Counted from the stretch's first letter, positions 10,016 to 21,918 are shown. The stretch: DNA of 64,000 bases from Streptococcus sp. DD12 (GCF_001578885.1 NZ_KQ969495.1:1-64000); one strand, 5' to 3'. Made by a program: numbers and translations. The notes: generated by a model from the letters alone, not told the origin.

Positions 10016-10615
10016 GTGCTTTATCCAAAGCCCATTGCAAAATTAATAGACAGCTTTTCGAAACTTCCTGGTATCGGGACTAAGACAGCTACGCGTCTAG
10101 CCTTTTATACGCTGGGCATGACTGATGAAGATGTGAATGATTTTGCTAAAAATTTACTTGCTGCCAAGCGAGAGTTGACCTATTGTAGTATTTGTGGACG
10201 TTTGACGGATGAGGACCCTTGTGACATCTGCAGTGACCCCAATCGTGACCAGACCACGGTCCTGATTGTTGAGGATAGCCAAGATGTTTCCGCCATGGAA
10301 AAGATTCAAGAGTACCGGGGGCTTTACCATGTTTTGCAGGGCTTGATTTCTCCCATGAATGGAATTGGTCCTGATGACATCAATCTAAAATCCCTTATCG
10401 AACGTTTGCAAAAACATACCGAAATTTCCGAGGTTATTATCGCAACCAATGCGACAGCTGATGGCGAGGCCACCTCAATGTATATTTCACGCGTTCTAAA
10501 GCCTGCGGGCATCAAGGTGACACGCTTAGCGCGTGGTTTAGCTGTCGGAAGCGACATTGAGTATGCAGATGAGGTCACTCTCTTATCTGCGATTGAAAAT
10601 CGTACAGAACTTTAA
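10016..10615 (+). CDS. recR: Recombination mediator RecR
   Basis: 199 residues, standard length. GTG start with an ideal AAAGGAGG. It has the N-terminal helix-hairpin-helix '[22 protein letters not shown]', the zinc finger '[16 protein letters not shown]' (about 57-72) and a Toprim domain with 'VLIVEDSQD' and '[14 protein letters not shown]'. It works with RecO and RecF in loading RecA at gaps. It lies 12 nt after pbp2b, as in other streptococci. Confidence 0.97.
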   Translation: MLYPKPIAKLIDSFSKLPGIGTKTATRLAFYTLGMTDEDVNDFAKNLLAAKRELTYCSICGRLTDEDPCDICSDPNRDQTTVLIVEDSQDVSAMEKIQEYRGLYHVLQGLISPMNGIGPDDINLKSLIERLQKHTEISEVIIATNATADGEATSMYISRVLKPAGIKVTRLARGLAVGSDIEYADEVTLLSAIENRTEL

Positions 10616-10646
10616 GAACTTCAGTACAGAAGAAAAAGAGGAAACT

Positions 10647-11693
10647 ATGTCAAAGGAAACCCTAATACTGTTATACGGTGGGAGAAGCGCAGAACGTGAG
10701 GTCTCTGTGCTTTCCGCTGAAAGCGTCATGCGTGCGGTGAATTACGAGCGCTTCTTGGTCAAAACCTATTTCATTACACAAGCGGGTGATTTTATCGCCA
10801 CACAAGTTTTTGAGCAGGCGCCTGACCAATCTGAACGCTTAATGACCAATGAAACCATAGACTTTTCCCGTAAAATTGCCCCAAGCGCTATCTACGAAGA
10901 GCAGGCGGTTGTTTTCCCGGTCTTACATGGGCCTATGGGAGAAGACGGTTCCATTCAAGGTTTCTTAGAAGTTTTAGGCCTGCCTTATGTTGGGACTAAT
11001 ATTTTATCGTCGAGTTTAGCTATGGATAAAATCGCCACTAAACAGGCGCTGTCGACAGTTGGTGTTCCCCAAGTTGATTATGTGACCTATTTTGAAGGAG
11101 AGGCGATTGCTGACAAAATTGCCCAAGTAGAAAAGACCCTGACCTATCCAGTCTTTGTCAAACCAGCCAATATGGGCTCTAGTGTTGGGATTTCCAAGGC
11201 AGATGACGCTTCTGCATTAGAAACTGCCATTCAGCTAGCCCTCCATTATGATAGCCGTATTTTAATTGAACAAGGGGTTAGTGCTCGAGAAATCGAAGTG
11301 GGTATTCTGGGAAATACGGACCCTCAGACCACACTTCCCGGCGAAGTGGTTAAAGACGTCGCCTTTTATGATTACGATGCCAAATACATTGACAACAAGA
11401 TCACCATGGCGATTCCTGCAGAAATCACGGAATCCGTTGCTGACGCAATGAGAAACTACGCAGCACTCGCCTTTAAAGCTATTGGTGGCTGTGGCTTGTC
11501 TCGCTGTGACTTTTTCCTAACGGCAGATGGGGACATTTATCTCAATGAGCTCAATACCATGCCAGGGTTCACCCAATGGTCTATGTATCCTAAATTATGG
11601 GAAAACATGGGACTTTCCTATGGAGACCTGATTGAAGCTCTGGTTGATTTAGGAAAAGAAATGTATACGAAACGTGAAGCTCATCTCAACTGA
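10647..11693 (+). CDS. ddl: D-alanine--D-alanine ligase
   Basis: 348 residues from the ATG at 10647, which follows GAGGAAAC. Reading from upstream in-frame codons would overlap recR and add a non-conserved tail. ATP-grasp ligase joining two D-Ala for peptidoglycan precursors. Motifs are '[13 protein letters not shown]' near the N-terminus, '[14 protein letters not shown]' (about 95), '[14 protein letters not shown]' and '[18 protein letters not shown]' near the C-terminus. In most streptococci murF follows. Here ddl is followed by a terminator and a convergent nrd operon. Confidence 0.96.
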   Translation: MSKETLILLYGGRSAEREVSVLSAESVMRAVNYERFLVKTYFITQAGDFIATQVFEQAPDQSERLMTNETIDFSRKIAPSAIYEEQAVVFPVLHGPMGEDGSIQGFLEVLGLPYVGTNILSSSLAMDKIATKQALSTVGVPQVDYVTYFEGEAIADKIAQVEKTLTYPVFVKPANMGSSVGISKADDASALETAIQLALHYDSRILIEQGVSAREIEVGILGNTDPQTTLPGEVVKDVAFYDYDAKYIDNKITMAIPAEITESVADAMRNYAALAFKAIGGCGLSRCDFFLTADGDIYLNELNTMPGFTQWSMYPKLWENMGLSYGDLIEALVDLGKEMYTKREAHLN

Positions 11694-11710
11694 GTTGGGT
11701 CACTCAAAAA

Positions 11711-11744
11711 GTCGGAGGCTTGAAAAAGCTAGCCGATTTTTTTT
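11711..11744 (+). terminator. Terminator after ddl
   Basis: Imperfect hairpin (TCGGAGGCTT against AAGCTAGCCGA) followed by eight T (11737-11744). It ends the pbp2b-recR-ddl transcript. Confidence 0.75.
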
Positions 11745-11825
11745 ACGTCTAAAATCTGCCTCATTTCGCAAGGAAGCTACATGGTTTCAGTTTGTTTTGG
11801 GCTTAGTCGAGTCAGTTTTGCCACC

Positions 11826-11855
11826 AAAAAAGCCCTCTAATGACTATTAGAGAGC
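11826..11855 (-). terminator. Terminator of the nrd operon
   Basis: On the minus strand AGCTCTCTAAT and ATTAGAGGGCT form an 11-bp stem with one mismatch around a 3-nt loop, followed by six T. It sits about 15 nt after the nrdF stop. Confidence 0.85.
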
Positions 11856-11869
11856 TTTTAGCTTTAGCA

Positions 11870-12832
11870 TTAATCCATCCCAATGAGGTAATCCTCATCA
11901 CGCATGGCTTCGACTTCACCTAGGAGGTAACCATTACCAACCTGACTAAAGAAATCATGGTTGCTGGTTCCTGTTGAGATACCATTCATGACGATTGGGT
12001 TGACATCGTCTGCAGTATCTGGAAAGAGAGGGTCTTGCCCTAGGTTCATCAGGGCCTTGTTGGCATTGTAGCGCAAGAAGGTCATAACCTCCTCGGTCCA
12101 GCCAACCTGATCGTAGAGATAGTGCGTGTATGCCTCCTCGTTTTCGTATAGCTTAAAGAGCAAATCATACATCCAATCCTTAAAATCAGCTTGCTCTTGT
12201 TCAGAAAGTTCATTGAAACCTAGTTGGAATTTGTAACCGATGTAGGTACCATGGACAGATTCATCACGGATGATGAGTTTGATAATTTCAGCCACATTTG
12301 GCAGTTTATTATTGCCCAAATAGTAAAGGGGGGTGAAAAAACCAGAATAAAAGAGGAAGGTTTCCAAAAAGACAGAGGCTACTTTTTTCTCAAGGGGCGT
12401 ACCGTTTTTGTAGAGCTCATTGACAATTTCTGCCTTACGTTGCAGGTATTCATTGTTATCAACCCAATCGAAAATAGCTTCGATTTCTGCTTTGGTGTTG
12501 AGCGTTGTAAAAATTGTCGAATAAGATTTGGCATGGACAGATTCCATGAATTCAATGTTGTTGAGGACAGCTTCCTCATGTGGTGTTCGGATATCTTTTT
12601 TGAGGTGGGCCATACCACTCTCAGATTGGACCGTGTCGAGCAGGGTTAAACCACCAAAGACCTTACCAACTAGGTCTTTTTCTTCTGCGGAGAGTTTGCG
12701 CCAATCGTCTAAGTCATTAGACACTGGAATACGTGTATCTAGCCAAAATTGTTCGGTTAGCTTCTCCCAGGTGGATTTGTCGATAATATCTTCGATTTCG
12801 TTCCAGTTTATGGCTTTGTAGTAGGTTGACAT
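11870..12832 (-). CDS. nrdF: Class Ib ribonucleotide reductase, small subunit NrdF
   Basis: 320 residues. It holds the dimetal (Mn or Fe) tyrosyl-radical cofactor that starts reduction by NrdE. The carboxylate and His ligands are in 'MAHLKKDI..EEAVLNNIEFMESVHAKSYS' (about 74-105) and 'IIRDESVHGTYIGYKFQ' (about 187-203). The acidic C-terminal tail docks on NrdE. The flavodoxin NrdI, needed to load the Mn form, is not encoded here. A 233-nt gap separates it from nrdE, and on the minus strand a TGATAAAAT element about 45 nt before the ATG may give nrdF its own promoter. Confidence 0.95.
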   Translation of the reverse strand: MSTYYKAINWNEIEDIIDKSTWEKLTEQFWLDTRIPVSNDLDDWRKLSAEEKDLVGKVFGGLTLLDTVQSESGMAHLKKDIRTPHEEAVLNNIEFMESVHAKSYSTIFTTLNTKAEIEAIFDWVDNNEYLQRKAEIVNELYKNGTPLEKKVASVFLETFLFYSGFFTPLYYLGNNKLPNVAEIIKLIIRDESVHGTYIGYKFQLGFNELSEQEQADFKDWMYDLLFKLYENEEAYTHYLYDQVGWTEEVMTFLRYNANKALMNLGQDPLFPDTADDVNPIVMNGISTGTSNHDFFSQVGNGYLLGEVEAMRDEDYLIGMD

Positions 12833-13065
12833 GATGGGTTTCCTCTGATTCTATCAAGTGTTACTGTTATTTTATCACAAAAGCTTCTAAAAATGGGACC
12901 AGCCTTGTGACTGACGAAAAAGGAGTGAGTTAGAACTAAATTTCAAAAATGTAGTTCGCATTCCCACTCCCTTAACCGGCTGCTTCCAACGGTCAAATGG
13001 TAGGAGCAGTCGCACTATTTATAGGGCCTCTTTTGTGCTAGAAGCCTGTGTTTTTTAGACTTTGG
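12833..13065. other. nrdE-nrdF spacer with inverted repeat
   Basis: No gene seen. GGAGTG (about 12920) and CACTCC (about 12967) form the outer arms of an imperfect stem-loop. On the minus strand it reads GGGAGTGGGA and has the style of short dispersed streptococcal intergenic repeats. A second candidate of this type is at 51441. It may attenuate or stabilise the nrdHEF message. Confidence 0.35.
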
Positions 13066-15225
13066 TTAGATAACGCAGCTTTCACATTGGTTGGCACCAA
13101 CCTCATCGCCATCGTCCGTATAAGTACGAACGTAGTAGATGGATTTGATGCCCTTGTTAAAGGCATAGTTACGCAGGATGGACAAGTCACGGGTGGTTTG
13201 TTTGCTTTCATTTTTCCACTCATACAAACCTTCTGGGATGTCAGAACGCATAAAGAGTGTCAAAGAAAGCCCTTGGTCGACGTGCTGTGTCGCAGCAGCG
13301 TAGACGTCGATGACCCGACGCATATCCATATCGTAGGCAGACGTGTAGTAAGGGATGGTGTCCGTTGACAGACCAGCAGCTGGGTAGTAAATCTTACCAA
13401 TTTTTTTCTCTTGACGTTCCTCAATCCGTTGGATGATAGGATGAAGGCTGGCTGAGACATCATTGATATAGCTGATGGAACCGTTGGGCGCAACAGCCAG
13501 ACGGTTTTGGTTATAAAGACCATCTCGCATAACCGCTTCCCTGAGTTGCTCCCAGTCTTGAGCGGATGGGATAAAGTGGCCAGAAAAGAGCTCCTTGACC
13601 TTATCAGAATGTGGCTGGAAGTTTCCAGTGACATATCGATCAAAGTAGGACCCATTAGCATAGTCAGACTTGTCGAAATTGACAAAGCTTTCCCCGCGTT
13701 CTTTAGCGATACGGTTTGACTCAACGAGTGTCCAGTAGTTGAGCAACATGAAATAAATATCGGTGAATTCGATAGATTCTGGACTACCATAGTGAATATG
13801 ATGTTGGGCAAAGTAAGAGTGTAAGCCCATCGCCCCGAGTCCAATAGCGTGGGCCTCATGGTTACCCTTGTTTATGGTTGGGACAGCTTCGATATTGGCA
13901 CTGTCAGTAACAAAAGTCAGGGCGCGTGTCATGGTTCTGACTGATTTTCCAAAGTCTGGTGACGTCATGAGGTTGACCACGTTGGTAGAACCCAGGTTGC
14001 AGGCCACATCAGTCCCCATTTGGAGAAATTCTTGAGCATCGTTAATGACACTTGGTGTTTGCACTTGCAGAATTTCAGAACACAGATTACTCATGACAAT
14101 GCGTCCGTCAATTGCATTGGCTTTATTGACAGTATCGATATTGATGACATAAGGGTATCCGGATTCTTGTTGCAATTTAGAAATTTCAGTCTCTAAATCC
14201 CGCGCCTTAATTTTTGTTTTGTGAATCTTGGGATTAGCAACTAATTCATCGTACTTTTCAGTAATGTCGATGTAGTTGAAAGGAACCCCGTATTCTTTTT
14301 CGATGTTGTAGGGGCTAAAGAGGTACATGTCGGCATCTTCACGCACCAGTTCGTAGAATTTATCTGGAATGGTAACCCCAAGAGACAAGGTTTTAACCCG
14401 AATTTTTTCGTCAGCATTTTCCTTTTTAGTCGATAGGAAAGACAAAATATCTGGGTGGAAGACATCCAGGTAAACAACACCAGCCCCTTGACGTTGGCCA
14501 AGCTGGTTGGAGTAAGAAAAGCTGTCTTCAAACAGTTTCATCACGGGAACCACTCCAGATGCAGCGCCAGCGTATCCTTTGATAGGAGCGCCAGCTTCCC
14601 GCAAGTTACTAAGGGAGATTCCCACCCCACCGCCGATACGTGAGAGTTGCAGGGCAGAATTGATGGAACGCCCAATTGCATTCATATCATCGGTCACTTG
14701 AATCAAGAAACAAGAAACGAATTCCCCCCGACGGCTCCGACCAGCATTAAGGAATGAAGGCGTTGCGGGTTGGTAGCGTTGATGAATCATTTCATTGGCC
14801 AAATCCTTGGCCAGGGCCTCGTCACCATCAGCAAAGTAGAGGGCGTTAAAGAGGACCCGGTCCTCGATAGACTCTAAATAGTAGTCGCCAGCATTGGTGT
14901 GTAAAGCGTACTGTTGGTAGAACTTGTAGGCCGCCATAAAGGACTGAAAACGAAAGTTTGCATTTTTCAAGAAATCTGACAGCTCTTCGATAAACGCGGG
15001 CCGGTATTTGGCAATAAAGCCAGACTCGATATAGTCATGTTCAATCAGGTAGGCAATTTTATCGGTGATGCTGTCAAAGGCCATTGTATTTGGCAGAACA
15101 TTTTCTTTGAAGAAAGCTTTGAGGGCTTCTTGGTCCTTGTGAAGCATGATTTGCCCATTGACGGGGCGATTGATTTCATTATTCAGACGAAAGTAGGAGA
15201 TATCTCCCAAATCTTTTAAACTCAT
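13066..15225 (-). CDS. nrdE: Class Ib ribonucleotide reductase, large subunit NrdE
   Basis: 719 residues, the normal NrdE length. It reduces ribonucleoside diphosphates. Visible features are 'ATPSFLNAGR' (about 153-162), the active-site Cys of 'FVSCFLIQV' (about 169), 'NLCSEILQVQTP' with the second active-site Cys, and 'CNLGSTNVVNL'. The C-terminal 'CESCVI' CxxC tail is re-reduced by NrdH. The ATP-cone of class Ia enzymes is absent, as expected for Ib. It lies 28 nt after nrdH. Confidence 0.97.
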   Translation of the reverse strand: MSLKDLGDISYFRLNNEINRPVNGQIMLHKDQEALKAFFKENVLPNTMAFDSITDKIAYLIEHDYIESGFIAKYRPAFIEELSDFLKNANFRFQSFMAAYKFYQQYALHTNAGDYYLESIEDRVLFNALYFADGDEALAKDLANEMIHQRYQPATPSFLNAGRSRRGEFVSCFLIQVTDDMNAIGRSINSALQLSRIGGGVGISLSNLREAGAPIKGYAGAASGVVPVMKLFEDSFSYSNQLGQRQGAGVVYLDVFHPDILSFLSTKKENADEKIRVKTLSLGVTIPDKFYELVREDADMYLFSPYNIEKEYGVPFNYIDITEKYDELVANPKIHKTKIKARDLETEISKLQQESGYPYVINIDTVNKANAIDGRIVMSNLCSEILQVQTPSVINDAQEFLQMGTDVACNLGSTNVVNLMTSPDFGKSVRTMTRALTFVTDSANIEAVPTINKGNHEAHAIGLGAMGLHSYFAQHHIHYGSPESIEFTDIYFMLLNYWTLVESNRIAKERGESFVNFDKSDYANGSYFDRYVTGNFQPHSDKVKELFSGHFIPSAQDWEQLREAVMRDGLYNQNRLAVAPNGSISYINDVSASLHPIIQRIEERQEKKIGKIYYPAAGLSTDTIPYYTSAYDMDMRRVIDVYAAATQHVDQGLSLTLFMRSDIPEGLYEWKNESKQTTRDLSILRNYAFNKGIKSIYYVRTYTDDGDEVGANQCESCVI

Positions 15226-15253
15226 AGTAACCTCGTTTATGATGAATGCGCGT

Positions 15254-15478
15254 TTAGATAATCTCTTTTAACTTACTAGGTTGAAAGCCAGAAAAGACAG
15301 TATCGCCAGCTTCGATGACAGGAGCAGCAGTGAAGCCTAAACTTTTGACGTAGTCAATTTTTTCAGGATGCTCATCGATATTGATTTCTTCGAAATCAGC
15401 GCCATGCTGTTCGAGGAATTTCTTAGTCATTTTACATTGCATACAGTTGTTTTTTGAAAAAACAGTAATTTTTGCCAT
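15254..15478 (-). CDS. nrdH: NrdH glutaredoxin-like redoxin
   Basis: 74 residues. The redox motif CMQC (residues 12-15), 'FEEINIDEHPE', 'TAAPVIEAG' and 'FSGFQPSKL' are those of NrdH, which passes electrons from thioredoxin reductase to NrdE. GGAGGTG precedes the start. First gene of the nrdHEF operon, with its promoter and NrdR-like boxes just upstream. Confidence 0.95.
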   Translation of the reverse strand: MAKITVFSKNNCMQCKMTKKFLEQHGADFEEINIDEHPEKIDYVKSLGFTAAPVIEAGDTVFSGFQPSKLKEII

Positions 15479-15508
15479 AGTGGCACCTCCAAAAAGTAAT
15501 GCTTAGTC

Positions 15509-15537
15509 ATGATACCCCAAAAGGCCTTAAAAAGCAA
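15509..15537 (-). promoter_or_regulatory. nrdH promoter
   Basis: Minus strand: TTGCTT, a 17-nt spacer, then TATCAT, ending about 30 nt before the nrdH ATG. Confidence 0.7.
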
Positions 15538-15555
15538 GTTGAAAATCCCTGAAAA

Positions 15556-15603
15556 ACACAAAATATAGGGGGCGTTTTTAAAATAAAAACCCATATCTTG
15601 TGT
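15556..15603 (-). promoter_or_regulatory. Tandem NrdR-like boxes
   Basis: Two 16-bp sites, 15556-15571 (ACACAAAATATAGGGG) and 15588-15603 (AACCCATATCTTGTGT), match the NrdR-box consensus ACACWATATATWGTGT at 13 and 12 positions. Their starts are 32 bp apart, about three helical turns, the spacing known for NrdR. They lie just upstream of the nrdH -35, so repression by NrdR when dATP is high is likely. The rest of 15479-15780 holds only the nrdH leader and the divergent rodA promoter. Confidence 0.65.
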
Positions 15604-15732
15604 TTGCTTTGCATAAACACAAGAGGAAAAAGGAGAGAAAACCCATCTGTTTCAAGCGTTTGTAACATTTGTAATAAAATGAGAAATTTTCAAAAGGAAA
15701 GTCAAAAATTTTCTTTTTCAGACGAGTAAAAG

Positions 15733-15741
15733 TGATATAAT
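15733..15741 (+). promoter_or_regulatory. rodA extended -10 promoter
   Basis: TGATATAAT, an extended -10, ends 39 nt before the rodA ATG. This gives a normal leader that includes GAGG ahead of the start. Confidence 0.75.
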
Positions 15742-15780
15742 ACTTTTACTGGAATAATTCCAATAGAAATTGAGGTTGAA

Positions 15781-17250
15781 ATGGCAGGCAAGAATTCGTT
15801 TTTTAAGACACTATTAGCCAAGAGGACTTGGTTGGGAGTAAAAGCAAGTTCAGACAGTAAAAAGCAAACTGATAAAGCGTCTGGGGCATCGCAGGAAAAA
15901 GTGCCAGAGGACAAGGCAAAGAAGCCTAAAAACCCATTCTTCAAAATGAGCAAGGGAAATAAGCCTAAAGAAAAACCCGCCAAAGACTTAGCTGAAATGG
16001 GTGTCCACAAAAGGATGTTTTTGCCAGAGTGGGATTTGCTCAATAACCGCTATAAGGTTGAACGGCGTATCGACTTTATGATTGTCATCCCTGTTTTCCT
16101 ACTCTTACTGATAGGCCTAGTGGCGATTTTCATTGCGACTTCGCATGATTATCCCAAGACCCTATTGTCAGTGTTGACACAACAAGCCTTATGGATGATT
16201 ATCGGGGTGGCCTTAGCCTTTATCGTTATGTTCTTTAGTACCAGTTTTCTCTGGAAAATCACTCCCTGGATGTACGGTTTTGGTCTGTGTTTGATGGTTT
16301 TACCCCTTATCTTTTACAGTCAGGCCCTTGTTGCCTCAACAGGAGCGAAGAACTGGATTTCGATTGGGTCTGTCACGCTCTTTCAACCATCAGAGTTCAT
16401 GAAGATTGCCTATATTTTGATGCTGGCGCGGATGATTGTTGACTTTAAGCGTCAGCACCGTCAGCACACCATCAAAGTCGATTGGACTTTGTTGGGCTAT
16501 TTTATTGGCATTACGGTGCCTGTTCTGTTACTGCTCGGACTTCAAAAAGATTTGGGGACAGCCTTAGTCTTTATGGCAATTTTTGCTGGAATGGTCTTGG
16601 TTTCAGGGATTTCTTGGCGCATTATCCTGCCGATTTCGGGTGCTATTGTGCTGATGATTTCGACTTTCTTATATGTCTTTACCATGAAAGGTGGAAAAGA
16701 ATTTCTCTATCATCTGGGGATGGACACCTATCAAATCAACCGTATCTCGGCTTGGTTAGACCCCTTCTCTTATGCCTCAGGTATTGCTTACCAGCAAACT
16801 CAGGGGATGATTTCGATTGGGACTGGGGGACTCTTTGGTAAAGGGATGAATGTCCTGGACTTGTCAGTCCCTGTCCGTGAAAGTGACATGATTTTCACAG
16901 TCATCGGTGAGGATTTCGGTTTCCTTGGTGCGGCGCTGATTCTCATCTTGTATCTGATTCTCATCTATCGCATGTTACGTGTGACTTTCCAATCCAACAA
17001 CCTCTTTTACACCTACATATCTACCGGCTTTATTATGATGATTGTCTTTCATATCTTTGAAAATATTGGAGCGGCCGTTGGGATTCTGCCTTTGACAGGT
17101 ATTCCCCTTCCCTTTATCTCTAAGGGTGGCTCATCCTTGATTTCTAACCTTATCGGTGTCGGTATTGTCTTATCCATGGCTTACCAAAACCGTTTGCACG
17201 AAGAAATGATGATTGCTAACCGCTACACCAAGCGTCGACTAGAGCACTAA
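15781..17250 (+). CDS. rodA: Rod-shape-determining protein RodA (SEDS glycosyltransferase)
   Basis: 489 residues. Residues about 1-97 are hydrophilic, rich in Lys, Ser and Pro, and have no hydrophobic segment. About ten membrane segments follow. SEDS features are 'STGAKNWISIGSVTLFQPSEF' (about 182-202), 'LQKDLGTALV' (about 255), 'YQQTQGMISIGTGGLFGKG' (about 338-356) and 'GILPLTGIPLPFISKGGSS' (about 438-456). It polymerises lipid II during elongation with PBP2b. The long cytosolic N-terminal extension is unusual, since most RodA proteins begin near 'RIDFMIVIPVF'. The promoter and ribosome site both support the early start. Confidence 0.93.
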   Translation: MAGKNSFFKTLLAKRTWLGVKASSDSKKQTDKASGASQEKVPEDKAKKPKNPFFKMSKGNKPKEKPAKDLAEMGVHKRMFLPEWDLLNNRYKVERRIDFMIVIPVFLLLLIGLVAIFIATSHDYPKTLLSVLTQQALWMIIGVALAFIVMFFSTSFLWKITPWMYGFGLCLMVLPLIFYSQALVASTGAKNWISIGSVTLFQPSEFMKIAYILMLARMIVDFKRQHRQHTIKVDWTLLGYFIGITVPVLLLLGLQKDLGTALVFMAIFAGMVLVSGISWRIILPISGAIVLMISTFLYVFTMKGGKEFLYHLGMDTYQINRISAWLDPFSYASGIAYQQTQGMISIGTGGLFGKGMNVLDLSVPVRESDMIFTVIGEDFGFLGAALILILYLILIYRMLRVTFQSNNLFYTYISTGFIMMIVFHIFENIGAAVGILPLTGIPLPFISKGGSSLISNLIGVGIVLSMAYQNRLHEEMMIANRYTKRRLEH

Positions 17251-17254
17251 TCCC

Positions 17255-17288
17255 AAAACGTTCAGAAACCTAGTTTCTGGACGTTTTT
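17255..17288 (+). terminator. Terminator after rodA
   Basis: AAAACGTTCAGAAAC and GTTTCTGGACGTTTTT form a long stem with one mismatch around CTA, ending in five T. The rest of the spacer up to 17457 holds nothing I recognise. Confidence 0.8.
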
Positions 17289-17457
17289 GCTTAAAATGGG
17301 GCTTTTAATAGCCTCACGTTTAGCGCTTGGTTGCTGGTATTTGAGGCAAGAAAATAATCGCTATTGCTGGCAGCTTAACCAGACATTTTGTCGGGCCATA
17401 AAATTGCCATAGAAGCTAGGCGCTCTTATGGTTTGGGTGGTTATTTTTCTTAATTTT

Positions 17458-17466
17458 TGCTATAAT
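17458..17466 (+). promoter_or_regulatory. Extended -10 promoter abutting the HAD gene
   Basis: TGCTATAAT ends 8 nt before the ATG at 17475 (and 2 nt before ATG 17469). Transcription should start at about 17473, so there is no room for a ribosome binding site. Confidence 0.7.
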
Positions 17467-17474
17467 AGATGGGT

Positions 17475-19986
<2,512 letters not shown>

Positions 19987-19992
19987 ATCAGG

Positions 19993-20021
19993 GTGTCAAA
20001 TACCTTTAAGTGTGTTATAAT
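19993..20021 (+). promoter_or_regulatory. ezrA promoter
   Basis: GTGTCA (19993-19998), a 17-nt spacer and TATAAT (20016-20021), 42 nt before the ezrA ATG. Confidence 0.7.
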
Positions 20022-20063
20022 CATAAAGTATTTGAATGCTGAAAAACGATTAAGGAGTAATAC

Positions 20064-21788
20064 ATGTCAAGCAGTATCGTCGTGATCATCGTGATTGTGG
20101 TCATCGTTGTCATCATTGCCTACTTGTTGGGCATTATTGTCAGACGCCGTAATGATGCGACCATCGCAAGCCTAGAAGACCAAAAGCAGGCCTTATTTGA
20201 TTTACCTGTCAATGCCGAAATAGAAGGGGTCAAAAGCCTTCATCTCATTGGACAAAGTCAGACCGCTTTTAGAGAATGGACGCAAAAATGGACAGATTTA
20301 ACGCTGAATGCCTTTACAGACATTGAAAATCATTTGTTCGAAGCGGAAAACAGTAATGATACCTTCCATTTCTTGAAAACACGTCAAGAAATTACCACTG
20401 TTCAAACCAAGCTCAAAGATTTGGAAGATAATATTGCTTCCATCCGTGAGGCTCTTGGGCTACTCAAAGAGCAAGAGGAAAAGAATACCGCTCGTGTCAA
20501 GCACGCCTTAGACCTCTATGAACAATTACAAGAAACCGTGGCTAACAGCGGTGAAGCCTATGGACCAGCCAAGGGTGAAATTGAGCACCAGCTGAAGAAT
20601 ATTGAAACAGAGTTTTCGCAATTTGTAACCTTGAATTCTTCTGGTGACCCGATTGAGGCCTCTGATATTCTGGACAAGGCTGAGGAACATACTATCGCCT
20701 TGGGTCAAATGACCGAGAAGATTCCTGCACTGGTTGCCCTGCTCACTAAGACTCTACCTGATCAGTTGGAAGATTTGGAGCAAGGCTACCAAGAAATGCT
20801 AAAACAGCATTTCCACTTTGGTGATGAGAATATTGACAATCGTTTCTCAGAACTGCGTGCCTCAATAACTGTCTCACTCAATGAAGTAGCGAGTTTGCAC
20901 CTGGATCGATCAGATAGCATGAACACAGACATTCAAGATAAGATTGATGGTCTGTATCACCTGTTTGAACGAGAAATCAAGGCAGAAAAGGCCGTTAAAA
21001 AGAAAGTCAAAACAATTCCTGCCTTTTTGGACCATGCCAAAGAAAACAATGACAAGCTGGCCCAAGAATTGCAACGTTTGTCTAAGCGCTATCTGTTCCC
21101 TGATGCTCAAGCCCTGGATTTGCAACAATTTACAGCTTCTCTAAAAGACATCGAAGATACCGTTATTCCGGTCATCTCTGACTTGGATAATCAACCTAAA
21201 CCTTACTCAGAACTTAGCGGTGATTTGGACACGACTTTGTCAACCTTGGCCGCAGTAGAAGACAGCCAAATGGATGTTTTCCGTGATTTAGAAGGATTAG
21301 AAACGGCTGAAGCATCGGCGCGTCACAAGGCCAACAGCTATGTCAATAAGCTTCATGCCATCAAGCGTTATATGGAAAAACGCAATTTGCCGGGTATCCC
21401 AGCGGATTTCTTGAACACCTTCTTTAACACCAGCCATCAGGTTGAGGTTCTGATTAAAGAATTGGATCAAGCCCGTATAGCCATGGAAGAAGTCCAACAC
21501 CTTTTAGCGGTTGCGACCAGTGCCATGGAGCTTTTAGAAGAGGATGCCTATCAAGAAATCAAGAATGCTACCCTAGCAGAACAATTGCTCCAGTATTCTA
21601 ACCGTTATCGCAGTTTTGAACCAGCCGTTCAGGATGCCTATCATCAAGCCCTGCACCAATTTGAAGTGGATTTCAATTACTTAGGTGCATTTGAGACCAT
21701 CTCATACGCACTTGAGACTGTTGAGACGGGTGTAACGGACCGTTTTGTTAACTCTTATGAGAAAACCCAACAACGGATTGATTTCTAA
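20064..21788 (+). CDS. ezrA: Septation ring formation regulator EzrA
   Basis: 574 residues. One N-terminal membrane segment (about 4-24, Val/Ile rich) is followed by 'RRRNDATIASLEDQKQALFDLPV', the EzrA opening. A cytoplasmic spectrin-like array of long coiled-coil helices fills the rest. It binds FtsZ and links it to the elongation and septal wall machineries. AAGGAG precedes the ATG. It follows gyrB as in other streptococci and has its own promoter. Confidence 0.95.
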   Translation: MSSSIVVIIVIVVIVVIIAYLLGIIVRRRNDATIASLEDQKQALFDLPVNAEIEGVKSLHLIGQSQTAFREWTQKWTDLTLNAFTDIENHLFEAENSNDTFHFLKTRQEITTVQTKLKDLEDNIASIREALGLLKEQEEKNTARVKHALDLYEQLQETVANSGEAYGPAKGEIEHQLKNIETEFSQFVTLNSSGDPIEASDILDKAEEHTIALGQMTEKIPALVALLTKTLPDQLEDLEQGYQEMLKQHFHFGDENIDNRFSELRASITVSLNEVASLHLDRSDSMNTDIQDKIDGLYHLFEREIKAEKAVKKKVKTIPAFLDHAKENNDKLAQELQRLSKRYLFPDAQALDLQQFTASLKDIEDTVIPVISDLDNQPKPYSELSGDLDTTLSTLAAVEDSQMDVFRDLEGLETAEASARHKANSYVNKLHAIKRYMEKRNLPGIPADFLNTFFNTSHQVEVLIKELDQARIAMEEVQHLLAVATSAMELLEEDAYQEIKNATLAEQLLQYSNRYRSFEPAVQDAYHQALHQFEVDFNYLGAFETISYALETVETGVTDRFVNSYEKTQQRIDF

Positions 21789-21800
21789 AGCGATAGCCAT

Positions 21801-21835
21801 ACTAAAAAAGAAGACCAAAAGGTCTTCTTTTTAGT
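21801..21835. terminator. Bidirectional terminator after ezrA
   Basis: ACTAAAAAAGAAGACC and GGTCTTCTTTTTAGT pair around an AAAA loop with A- and T-rich flanks, so it works on both strands: for ezrA and for the minus-strand permease operon ending at 21919. Confidence 0.9.
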
Positions 21836-21918
21836 ATCTTTTGCCCTCGAAAATTCTCTGACATCTTATCAGCTGCTTAGACATTTCCTTGCCTTTATCA
21901 TCAGAATTGTTCTGACCG

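Noticed and set aside
12224-12649. 141-codon open frame on the plus strand inside nrdF
   Set aside because: Antisense shadow of a highly conserved gene, no ribosome binding site and no family features.
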